A stretch of 56,519 nt of DNA from Moraxellaceae bacterium (GTDB taxonomy: Bacteria > Pseudomonadota > Gammaproteobacteria > Pseudomonadales > Moraxellaceae): NCBI GenBank assembly GCA_029267635.1, contig JAJUIK010000016.1, positions 1-56,519 of the forward strand, read 5' to 3'. Made by a program: the position numbers and the translations under genes. Shown here in pieces: positions 18,054 to 25,435 of the stretch. The first letter of the stretch is position 1. Every line of letters starts with the position of its first letter. The notes below the pieces were generated by a model, which saw only the letters and a list, made by a program, of their open reading frames with translations, was not told the origin of the DNA and searched no databases.

Positions 18054-18077
18054 GAAGTACCTCTCGCTAGGCACTTC
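18054..18077 (-). other. Intra-operon hairpin between the HfaB-like and HfaD-like genes
   Basis: GAAGTACCT (18054-18062) pairs with AGGCACTTC (18069-18077) with one mismatch and a 6-nt loop. It has no T run, so mRNA stabilisation or processing is more likely than termination. Confidence 0.4.
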
Positions 18078-18114
18078 TTCTCTGATTATGGGAGCGAGCC
18101 CATTTTTATATTTT

Positions 18115-19296
18115 TTAATCACGCTGAGTGGTTGACCAATAATTTTCTGCAACTTCCGGATTAACCTCCCACAGCATCAAGGTCTTCTCATCTTTATTTT
18201 CTTTTTCAGCATTCATTTTGCTTGAAGAAGATGAACCCTGTTTCAGGCTGATATATTTAATGAGATCCTGTTTACTTCTTTCTGGTTCTTCTTCGGGATT
18301 TTTAATGACCTCAGATTCTTTATTCTTAGGTGGTTGGGTCTCTTTGCTAGGTGAGTTGGTCGATTTGTTTTTTTCTTGGGATGAAGGTGCTTCTTCTAAG
18401 ACCGACTCCTGGACAGTGCTACTTGGATTTATAGTGTGTTGCTGCTGACTTTTCTTATATCTGTGCAGGGCAACAGAACTTCGGGTTAAATTTAAGCGGC
18501 CAAATTCAGGTGGTATTTCCGTTCGGCAACTTTCAAATACTGATGGAGGAATAACTTGACTGAGCAATTCAAACGTTGCCAGATTTAACATTTGGCGCAA
18601 GGCAAAGTTGGTTGCTTCGCGCTCGCCTTTGCCGATCTGAATGTTCAATAGCGTATGCCCAGCGAACCTGCCTGCACTGATACCATAATCCTGTGCGGCA
18701 ATTTGCTTCTGCAATGAAACATTGGCAACCACTTTACTGCTGCGTGCATCAGTGAGGGATAAATCTAGACCGACCATAATTCGAGTTTGACTGTAATTGG
18801 GACCAACACCGCCAATTTGCATGTCAAAACCGCCGCCCGGAATAAAATCCAGACTGTTAATACTGCCGGTCACATAATAATCAGAAGCCTGAATTTTCCT
18901 TGCATCACGAATTCCCCACTTGGCTTCGCTTTCGATAATACGCGGATCACGCCGGTTCAATAAGCTGACACCAGCCTGAAACAAGGCAGATTGCACCATA
19001 TCTCCAGCACCCTGGGTCACCATTTTGCCGCTACCGCCATTGGTGACCACGTCTTTGCCTGTCTGGTCCAGAATTGCGCCAACAGAAAAACTAATATCTT
19101 TTCGCAATTGCCCTTTCAGACAAGATAAGGCCATATCAAAGGGGGTAAAAATATCGGTAATCGGTGGCCCTTGTACAAGGCTGACGGGTTCCTTGTTGGA
19201 AAGTGCCATACCTGTACACCCCGTCAGAAAATAGCTAAACAAGACTGTGACACTCACAGAAGATAGGTTTCTTTTATTCAAGGAGAAATTCAGCAT
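18115..19296 (-). CDS. CsgG/HfaB-family outer membrane secretion lipoprotein
   Basis: 393 aa. The signal peptide carries lipobox FLTGC (C27). Residues about 40-270 match the CsgG fold: ISFSVGAILDQTGK, an early strand, SALFQAGVSLLNRRDPRI, DYYVTGSINSLD, SQTRIMVGLDLSLTDARSSKV and NFALRQMLNLATFELLSQ in order. CsgG forms the outer membrane channel for curli; HfaB is its counterpart in the Caulobacter holdfast anchor operon hfaA-hfaB-hfaD, whose gene order is mirrored here. Residues about 275-393 are a low-complexity Ser/Glu/Lys/Gln tail without counterpart in CsgG. The start codon overlaps the stop of the upstream small secreted protein (ATG at 19294-19296, stop within 19290-19292), so translation is coupled. 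Confidence 0.85.
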   Translation of the reverse strand: MLNFSLNKRNLSSVSVTVLFSYFLTGCTGMALSNKEPVSLVQGPPITDIFTPFDMALSCLKGQLRKDISFSVGAILDQTGKDVVTNGGSGKMVTQGAGDMVQSALFQAGVSLLNRRDPRIIESEAKWGIRDARKIQASDYYVTGSINSLDFIPGGGFDMQIGGVGPNYSQTRIMVGLDLSLTDARSSKVVANVSLQKQIAAQDYGISAGRFAGHTLLNIQIGKGEREATNFALRQMLNLATFELLSQVIPPSVFESCRTEIPPEFGRLNLTRSSVALHRYKKSQQQHTINPSSTVQESVLEEAPSSQEKNKSTNSPSKETQPPKNKESEVIKNPEEEPERSKQDLIKYISLKQGSSSSSKMNAEKENKDEKTLMLWEVNPEVAENYWSTTQRD

Positions 19297-19670
19297 AGTG
19301 ACTCTCCCGGTTGAGTGCTTAAGTTAGGACATTGCTTATTATTTTGATTGGTGGTTGAACTGACAGGAGCTTCATTCAATAACTCACTCGAAATGTCTAC
19401 ACCGTTGTTTGAACCGTCTATATGGATATTGTTGGTCGGTGTATTTACTGTCCCGATGGAACTTGTTGAGGTGCTGTACACGGTGGTTTTTCCTAATCCC
19501 GAATAATAATCTGAATCTCTGAGCTCAATCAGATTTGCCTGGACTAAATTTTCACTGGAACGGGTACTTGATGCTTTCCAGCGTTGGCTCCACTCATCAG
19601 ATGTTGCATAAGCGTTATTCAGAAAACATAAACAAAATAAACCGACATTGATCACTGATATTTTCATCAT
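19290..19670 (-). CDS. Small secreted protein, HfaA-like by position
   Basis: 126-aa exported protein with a signal peptide (MMKISVINVGLFCLCFLNNA, cleavage near AYA-TSD). The mature part is Asn/Ser/Thr-rich, with a TNNIHIDGSNNGVDIS segment (about 79-94) that resembles the repeats of surface amyloid-type proteins, and two C-terminal cysteines. It is the first gene of the operon with the CsgG/HfaB-like channel, the position of hfaA in Caulobacter, but I cannot show sequence homology to HfaA by eye. The start at 19670 is chosen because AAAGGA lies 8-9 bases before it. About 600 bp of AT-rich DNA precede it. Confidence 0.62.
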   Translation of the reverse strand: MMKISVINVGLFCLCFLNNAYATSDEWSQRWKASSTRSSENLVQANLIELRDSDYYSGLGKTTVYSTSTSSIGTVNTPTNNIHIDGSNNGVDISSELLNEAPVSSTTNQNNKQCPNLSTQPGESLC

Positions 19671-20290
19671 ATTTACCATCCTTTGATTTTTAGTTTATTT
19701 TCAATTTCAGTTATTTTTAATTTAATGTTAAACTGTGCTGAGAATACTATTCCATATTTAAAAAAAATAAAGTCAAGATTTATTAAAATATGTATCTCAC
19801 TCTTATAACTCAACCTCATGCTACTGTTTTTAAATTAAAAATTTAATATTTTTATTTTATTTAAAAATGTAAAATACATTTTATTAATTTCTTGACTTAG
19901 AAGAATCAAGGATATGATTTTATTTAATTTATTTATCTATTTTTTCTATATGGATATTAAAAATCAATGCATTATAGACTGGTTAGACATAGAGTAATTT
20001 TCAACAAACGCTATAAATTAATTTAACTAACGCATTTTAAATATTAGAAATAATTTATTTTTACAACAAACAACTATAATAGTATCAAGATAATATAACC
20101 TCATACCATTATTAATCCATATCTTACCTACTAATTTATAAAAAATTAATTAAACAAGACTGCAAATTAATTCATTTTATTTTCTTCAAATTAAATTTAT
20201 TTATAAAGTATTTTTATCTTAATATGGTTTTTAATCATCATAAGCCCGATATGAATTAGTGTTGTTCTCTATATTTTCTAGATCACTGTT
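19671..20290. other. Extremely AT-rich intergenic segment upstream of the secretion operon
   Basis: About 620 bp made almost only of A and T with long A/T tracts. I see no gene in it. It must contain the promoter of the minus-strand secretion operon, and its composition is that of xenogeneic, H-NS-silenced DNA. It ends abruptly where the purC-like sequence begins. Confidence 0.7.
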
Positions 20291-20661
20291 CCATCATTTT
20301 TGAATTATTCTGTAAAAAGGATGCCTTGAGTAATCGAATAGTCATGAATCTCAAGCAAGTGCTTTGAGTCAGGCAACTGAGGGACAGTGGGTGCAAATGC
20401 AAGAGCTCACTTACAAAGTGAAAGAAGTACTTAAAGACTCGTGTGATCAAGACATTGCTGGTCAACTTCACATTTGAATTCAGCATGTTCCACGACCGTA
20501 TCATATTGGGTGAGGAATTCTCTCCAGACGGTTGCCGTCTATGGGATAAAGACTTTAAAGAAAAACGCGGAAAAGAGCGTTTCCAGCAAGATTTAAACGC
20601 TGTGGTCGAAGCTTATGAAGAAATTACAGCACATTTAGGCATTGACCTTTCAGATATCTAA
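20291..20661 (+). pseudogene. Decayed duplicate of the purC 3' half
   Basis: Aligns with bases about 16832-17200 of purC. It starts in TTTGAATT-TTCT and ends with the same C-terminal codons GIDLSDI and stop. Shared blocks include GCAAATGCAAGAGCTCACTT, TTCTCTCCAGACGG and TCTATGGGATAAAGAC. Single-base and 5-base indels (near 20330 and 20440-20455) break the frame, and several conserved residues are changed. The last 72 codons (from 20443) remain open but lack a ribosome binding site. The homology continues past the stop through the terminator to about 20721. Hence this is a remnant, not a working enzyme. Confidence 0.85.
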
Positions 20662-20687
20662 GCTGTTCTGAAACTTCAAAATAAAAA

Positions 20688-20714
20688 ACCGAACCTGATG
20701 GCTCGGTTTTTTAT
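20688..20714 (+). terminator. Second copy of the purC terminator
   Basis: ACCGA...TCGGT hairpin followed by Ts, and the same TATGGGTGAT flank as at 17253-17262. It is part of the duplicated purC end. Confidence 0.7.
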
Positions 20715-20814
20715 GGGTGATTGTTGCCTTAACACAACAGCATTTCAGAAGGGCGTATTGATCCGCACATTTGCTGATCCCAATAAACTTGGGTTTATTT
20801 ATGCTCAGTTGCTG

Positions 20815-21372
20815 TTAATAACGGATGCGATTCCAGGAATCACGGGCTGCCTGTTTGGCCTCTTCCCAAGACAGACGTGATTCGGCTTTGGTCTGTTCCC
20901 ATTTGGAACGCAGATCCGGTTCTGCATCTTCGAAGCGTGCATCCGGACCATAAGCAGAGCGGTTTTCATAACCGATACGGTAAGCATCCCGATAATCCCT
21001 GTCATAGTCCAGATCAGGATACATTCCTTTGGTCGCACTATAATAAGGCTGGTTCACGCTATTTTCACGCCAGTAGGCATCTTCAACAGTGGGATTCATC
21101 TCTTCGGCTGTTGCATGTCCTGCAATTCCTCCCACCACCGCACCGACAGCCCCACCGACCAACGCCCCGACTGGACCAGCAGTACTGCCAATTGCTGCAC
21201 CTGCAGCAACACTGCCCAGAGCCGCACCCGCAGCTGCGCCGCCCACTGCTCCTACCCCTGTTCCTATAGGGTGCGAACCTGACTCATCGCTAACCGGATC
21301 TGCATTTACATCTTTTTTAGCATCATCAGATGCATTCTGAATACGTGCACGATCATCATCTAAAGTTCCCAT
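20815..21372 (-). CDS. Glycine-zipper domain protein
   Basis: 185-aa protein. A polar N-terminus (MGTLDDDRARIQNASDDAKK) is followed by a Gly/Ala-rich stretch with GxxxG/AxxxG spacing (about 37-85, words GAVGGAAAGAALG and GALVGGAVGAVVGG), which can form a membrane-inserted helical hairpin. A tyrosine- and acid-rich C-terminal half follows, with DYDRDYRDAYRIGYENR near 120-137 and a helical WEQTKAESRLSWEEAKQAAR end. The C-terminal half looks like stress-related proteins of unknown role in Acinetobacter. ATG at 21372 has AAGGAG at perfect distance, so the longer frame to 21429 is rejected. Function unknown; envelope or stress role is a guess. Confidence 0.8.
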   Translation of the reverse strand: MGTLDDDRARIQNASDDAKKDVNADPVSDESGSHPIGTGVGAVGGAAAGAALGSVAAGAAIGSTAGPVGALVGGAVGAVVGGIAGHATAEEMNPTVEDAYWRENSVNQPYYSATKGMYPDLDYDRDYRDAYRIGYENRSAYGPDARFEDAEPDLRSKWEQTKAESRLSWEEAKQAARDSWNRIRY

Positions 21373-21634
21373 GCTCTTTCTCCTTATATTTGATGCAATT
21401 GGCTTCTCACCAATTGTTTGCTTCATCAATAGATGCGAACTTCAGCTTAGAAAGCTTTTATGTAAAAAAACAGCGCGGCAGGAACAGCTTTGGGTAAAGA
21501 CTATTGCAGCAGGTAAATAGTTTTTGAGTGGCGTAAATAACAAGTAACTGCATATTTTAAAGCTTATAGCCTGACGGCTCTCTACGCCGTTTATTCAAAA
21601 CAGCAACAACGACTTGATTGAAGGCTCACCCATG

Positions 21635-22417
21635 TCAGCGGCTCAATTGACGGATTAAGGGCAAATGCTTTCGCACCCCCTGATCCACCAAATGCGGCAG
21701 AATCGAATTAATGAGTACAAAGCCTCGCTCCGGCCAACCCAGATAAATATTCTGTTTATCCTGTTTGATCGCCTGAACAATGGCTTGCGCAACGAACTCT
21801 GGAGCGTCCTCTTTGCCCCCCATTGCCTGCATTAACTGTTGTGCAGCTGGCGAGTTCATACTGGTTTTGGTCGCACGCGGGGCCACATACAATACATCCA
21901 CTGCCGTATCTGCCAGCTCACGACGCAATGCTTCAGAAAAGCCGCGCACTGCAAATTTAGTTGCACAATAAGTTGTATAGCCGGCGAAACCCAATGAGCC
22001 ATAAATCGAACCCACATTGACAATTTTGGCTTGTGGCTGGCTTTTTAATTTTTCAATTAAAGCCGAAGTCAACAGCATCGGCGTGGTCACATTTAATTGC
22101 ACCAGTTTCTGGATTTGCTCAGCAGATTGATGCTCAAGCACAGCAAAATGATTTAATCCTGCTGCATGGATCAGCGTATTTAACTGGGCATCTTGTGATG
22201 CGGTTTCAATGACCCGGCTAAGATCTGCAGCATTTAACAGGTCAGCCTGGATCATGTCCAGTTGCGCGGGATATTGCTCACGTAGCTGGTCCAGTGCCTG
22301 CGTATTACGGGCAACCGCAAGCACTTTCGCCCCTTCCTTACAGAGTGCTGCACAGAGTGCCAGGCCAATTCCACCACTTGCGCCAGTCAGCAATACGTGT
22401 GCATTGGAAAGTTGCAT
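21635..22417 (-). CDS. Short-chain dehydrogenase/reductase, last gene of a four-gene operon
   Basis: 260-aa classical SDR oxidoreductase. The cofactor motif TGASGGIGLAL is at about 12-22, the NAG-equivalent HAAGLNHF near 87, the catalytic serine in VGSIYGSLGFAGY and YxxxK as YCATKFAV near 150. R38 after the second strand suggests NADP(H). It lies 11 bp after the diiron-type protein gene with a strong AAGGAG site, in one operon with an acyl ligase and a thermostable-hemolysin-like protein. An inferred role is reduction or oxidation of the pathway intermediate; substrate unknown. Confidence 0.88.
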   Translation of the reverse strand: MQLSNAHVLLTGASGGIGLALCAALCKEGAKVLAVARNTQALDQLREQYPAQLDMIQADLLNAADLSRVIETASQDAQLNTLIHAAGLNHFAVLEHQSAEQIQKLVQLNVTTPMLLTSALIEKLKSQPQAKIVNVGSIYGSLGFAGYTTYCATKFAVRGFSEALRRELADTAVDVLYVAPRATKTSMNSPAAQQLMQAMGGKEDAPEFVAQAIVQAIKQDKQNIYLGWPERGFVLINSILPHLVDQGVRKHLPLIRQLSR

Positions 22418-22428
22418 GATTTCACTCC

Positions 22429-23103
22429 TTAGGCGGCAAATTGATGGCTCAGTTGAGGCACTTGTTCATACATGTCGGTATAAAGTTTAAACACCACTTT
22501 GGAACAGTGAATGATGTCCTGCTGGTCTTTTTCATCTGTGACCTGATTCATTAATGTCTCAAAATGTTGCATATGTGAAATGTCCAGACTGCCATGCGAT
22601 TTCAGATAGCTAAAGGCCTGATTCGGCAGTTTGAGATGCTGCTGTATTTTATCCGCGGCTTCCGTCGCAACGGATACACTGGTCCCTTCCAGCACATTCA
22701 CCATCCCAAACAGTGCAATCGGATTGACACGGCGCACCTGGTCAAACAAAAAGGCCACCATTAGTTCAATTGGCAAACTTGGCCGGCTGTTTTTCACCTG
22801 CTCAGGATCCACGCCACAGGCTCTGAGGTCATTTAAAATCCATTGTTCATGACCGGCTTCTTCTTCAATATATTCACAAATCGCCGGTTGTAACCAGGAC
22901 AATCGTTCTGGCAGATTCGCTCCTGCCGCCATCATCAATGGTACGGTAAAACGTACGTGATGATAGGCCTGGGTTAAAAATGCGCAGTATTGCTCTAAAG
23001 ATAATTGTGCCTTTAAGGCATCCTGAATCACCGAAGTCGCTAACAGGGTTTGACGTTGTTCCGCAGTGGCTTGCTGTAATTGTTCAAAAAATTTCATGTT
23101 CAT
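22429..23103 (-). CDS. Haem-oxygenase-like diiron oxidase family protein (TenA-like fold)
   Basis: 224-aa all-helical protein. Candidate iron ligands stand in the pattern of haem-oxygenase-like diiron oxidases: H48/H49, E82 and H85 in YIEEEAGHEQW (79-89), E139 in VNVLEGTS, then H170, D174 and H177 in SHGSLDISHMQH. Described members of this superfamily include UndA, BesC and SznF, which do oxidative chemistry on fatty or amino acids. Databases often label such proteins TenA-family, but the thiaminase cysteine is not evident. The start overlaps the stop of the acyl ligase gene (ATGA), so translation is coupled. Reaction unknown. Confidence 0.82.
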   Translation of the reverse strand: MNMKFFEQLQQATAEQRQTLLATSVIQDALKAQLSLEQYCAFLTQAYHHVRFTVPLMMAAGANLPERLSWLQPAICEYIEEEAGHEQWILNDLRACGVDPEQVKNSRPSLPIELMVAFLFDQVRRVNPIALFGMVNVLEGTSVSVATEAADKIQQHLKLPNQAFSYLKSHGSLDISHMQHFETLMNQVTDEKDQQDIIHCSKVVFKLYTDMYEQVPQLSHQFAA

Positions 23104-24572
23104 GATTCTGTTCCTGAAGCTGTAAAAATATGCTGAAAACGCTGCACGATCGCGTCACGCTTGAAACGGCCATTCGAGGTCGCCAATTGATTGTGGACAC
23201 TAAAAGGCTCATTCAGCCGAGTCCAATGCTTGACCTGTGCATAGTCCGGCAGCTGGCTATTGGCCCGTGCAATGATCTGGGAAATTTGCGCATCGCCAAT
23301 GTCGGCTTTTCCGGGCCAGATCAGCGCATGGTTTTCTGATAAAGCCTCCCCATAGACAAAGGCCTGGGCAATCACGCCGGTCTGGCTTAACAAAGCTTCC
23401 ACCCATTCCGGATTTACATTGCGGCCAAAACTGGTAATGAACTGATGTTTTTTGCGACCATGAATGTATAGATAGCCTTCGTCATCAAAATGGCCTAAAT
23501 CTCCGGTCGGCCAATATGGGCTGCTCTGATGTTCCGCATTCAGATAGCCCAGACAGCGATTTCCAGCCACCAGGATTTCTCCATCTTCCGCGATTTTGAC
23601 CTGCACATGCGGCAAAGGTTTACCGACACTACCCGCTTTACTCTGCTGAGGCGTATTGAGTGCCACCACGGATGCACATTCCGATAATCCATAGCCTTCA
23701 AATACAGGCAATCCACTTGCCTTTGCCTGCGCCAGAATTTCCGGATTTACATGGCCACCACCCACCGCCACAAAACGGAAATCCTGTGGATTTAATGCCT
23801 TATCGTGTACGGCCTGCGCAAGAATGGCCAAAAGCTGCGGAACCAGAATCACGCTATGCGGCTTGGATTGCTGTAAATATTGAGTGAAGTGCGCAATGTT
23901 AAGGCCACTGGCTCCTTGCAAACCCAATTGTGCAGCAGAGGCCAGTTCAACTTTCGCCCCCCGATACAGCAATGCATAACAGCCAATATTTTCCAGCAAT
24001 ACCGCCAGTGGCATGATCGCCAAGTGATGTTTTGGATCATTCGGTGCAATCGCTGCACTCAAGGCTTTTACTACCCGTAAGATCTGTACCGTACTTAAAC
24101 ACACCGCTTTAGGCTGTCCGGTGGTGCCGGAAGTAAAAGTCAGTTTTTGGGTCCCCACTGGCAGTTCAACAGTGGAACTATTTTGTCGCTGCCAGAAAAC
24201 ATCTGATCTTTGAAAACCGTTGTGCGGTTGCAGCAGAAAACAGTCATCGGGTGCAATCAGCGTATCGGTTTGGGAAATGTCCAGACAGTATTGCAGTTGT
24301 GATGGGGAAAAAAACGGCGGCAACAGAATGCTCGGAATTTCCGCACACAACAGCGCCAAATCCCAGAGCAGAAAATCGACAGAATTTTCCAGATATACTG
24401 CCACCGTACCCACCCGAGCCTGTTGCAGTAGCTGCTGTCGTCTGGAAATTTCATCCCATAGTTGAGCATAACTCACCTGCTGAGTGGCATCCTGCACGGC
24501 AATCTGCGTGGGTCTCTGCTGCTGATAATGTTTTAATAACGCGATAAATTCGGCTAGCTCATGCGACATCAT
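23100..24572 (-). CDS. AMP-dependent acyl ligase/synthetase
   Basis: 490-aa ANL-superfamily enzyme that would activate a carboxylic acid as acyl-AMP. P-loop TFTSGTTGQPKA lies near residue 145-156, A5 motif YGLSECAS near 293, A7 YWPTGDLGHFDDEGYLYIHGR near 358-378 (split here in two words) and the catalytic lysine candidate in NGRFKRDAI near 475. No carrier-protein domain is fused. ATG at 24572 (or the adjacent 24569) follows GAGGA and overlaps the upstream gene by 14 bp. Operon partners suggest the acyl product is handed to the GNAT-like protein or changed by the diiron oxidase and SDR. Substrate chain length unknown. Confidence 0.88.
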   Translation of the reverse strand: MMSHELAEFIALLKHYQQQRPTQIAVQDATQQVSYAQLWDEISRRQQLLQQARVGTVAVYLENSVDFLLWDLALLCAEIPSILLPPFFSPSQLQYCLDISQTDTLIAPDDCFLLQPHNGFQRSDVFWQRQNSSTVELPVGTQKLTFTSGTTGQPKAVCLSTVQILRVVKALSAAIAPNDPKHHLAIMPLAVLLENIGCYALLYRGAKVELASAAQLGLQGASGLNIAHFTQYLQQSKPHSVILVPQLLAILAQAVHDKALNPQDFRFVAVGGGHVNPEILAQAKASGLPVFEGYGLSECASVVALNTPQQSKAGSVGKPLPHVQVKIAEDGEILVAGNRCLGYLNAEHQSSPYWPTGDLGHFDDEGYLYIHGRKKHQFITSFGRNVNPEWVEALLSQTGVIAQAFVYGEALSENHALIWPGKADIGDAQISQIIARANSQLPDYAQVKHWTRLNEPFSVHNQLATSNGRFKRDAIVQRFQHIFTASGTES

Positions 24573-25224
24573 CAATTTGTTCCTCAAAGGCTAAACCGAA
24601 GGACTGAAATACGCCTCGTTGATTCAGGTTATGTGCGCACTGTTTGACATCCGCTGCAAACACATGCGGCTCAAAAGCGTAATAGTTGCCCCACTGATCC
24701 CTATTGTGATCCAGACGATTCGGGTCAGCATCCTGTAAAGCCAGGGGACTTAAGCCCAACTTCTTAAAACTGTTAATCAGATGATGATGTCCGGTAAATG
24801 CCACCCACTGATAATGATGATGAGCCAGAAACCAGGTCAGAAAAGTAATGATGATGCGTGAACTGCCGTGGTGAATGCCGGATAAATTGCCGACCTCGAC
24901 CACCTGTGGGCGCATAAAAGTTTTACCAGTTTTTTCACTAATAATATGCTGGATCGGCTGGTCTAAATATTGTTCTAGAAATAAAGGTGGCTCGCCGGCG
25001 ACACGTAATCCCACCACCGCCTGACAATGCTGGTCCTGATCCATAATTGCTAAAAAATACGGTAAAAATTGCTGGATATTGGCGCGATAAACGGCCTGAA
25101 AACGCTGCTGAACAAAGCGTTCACATGCTGCGCGCAAAAAGTGTGTCTGATCCACAAGATAGACGTTAAAGTGCTGGCCGCGATCTTGAAATGCAATTGG
25201 AAATTGTTGTTTGAATAAGCTCAT
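24559..25224 (-). CDS. Thermostable-hemolysin family (GNAT-like) protein
   Basis: 221-aa protein of the thermostable hemolysin family (named after Vibrio delta-VPH), whose fold belongs to the acetyltransferase clan and recalls acyl-homoserine-lactone synthases. Seen features: QFLPYFLAIMD strand, VVGLRVAGEPPLFLEQYLD near 70-88, VVEVGNLSG near 109-117 followed by HGSSRIIITFLTWFLAHH, and NSFKKLGL near 150. It is the first gene of the operon, with AGGAT upstream of ATG 25224. A true hemolysin function is doubtful; transfer of the acyl group made by the neighbouring ligase is a more sensible inference. Confidence 0.8.
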   Translation of the reverse strand: MSLFKQQFPIAFQDRGQHFNVYLVDQTHFLRAACERFVQQRFQAVYRANIQQFLPYFLAIMDQDQHCQAVVGLRVAGEPPLFLEQYLDQPIQHIISEKTGKTFMRPQVVEVGNLSGIHHGSSRIIITFLTWFLAHHHYQWVAFTGHHHLINSFKKLGLSPLALQDADPNRLDHNRDQWGNYYAFEPHVFAADVKQCAHNLNQRGVFQSFGLAFEEQIDDVA

Positions 25225-25435
25225 TCGCAGATCCTAATCTCTAATAAAATAGATTATTCAGTTTGAATCTGAAATGAAGCTTAAAAAATGAAACTGGAAA
25301 TGTGTCGAATTATTATCCGTTTGTAAAGTTTTAAAACCACAATTTTGGCTTGAAATCCCCACATTGCAATGTCCCTGTTAAAAGGCAGCTGAGGCTGAAA
25401 AACCCACCGCCCAACAGGCACTTTTCTAGTCGTTT

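Noticed and set aside
20443..20661. 72-codon open frame resembling the PurC C-terminus as a small gene
   Set aside because: It is the tail of a frame-shifted purC duplicate with no start signal; called a pseudogene instead.
17311..20721. Insertion sequence or integrase within the accessory cassette
   Set aside because: No transposase or recombinase frame and no terminal inverted repeats were found; only the purC direct duplication is present.
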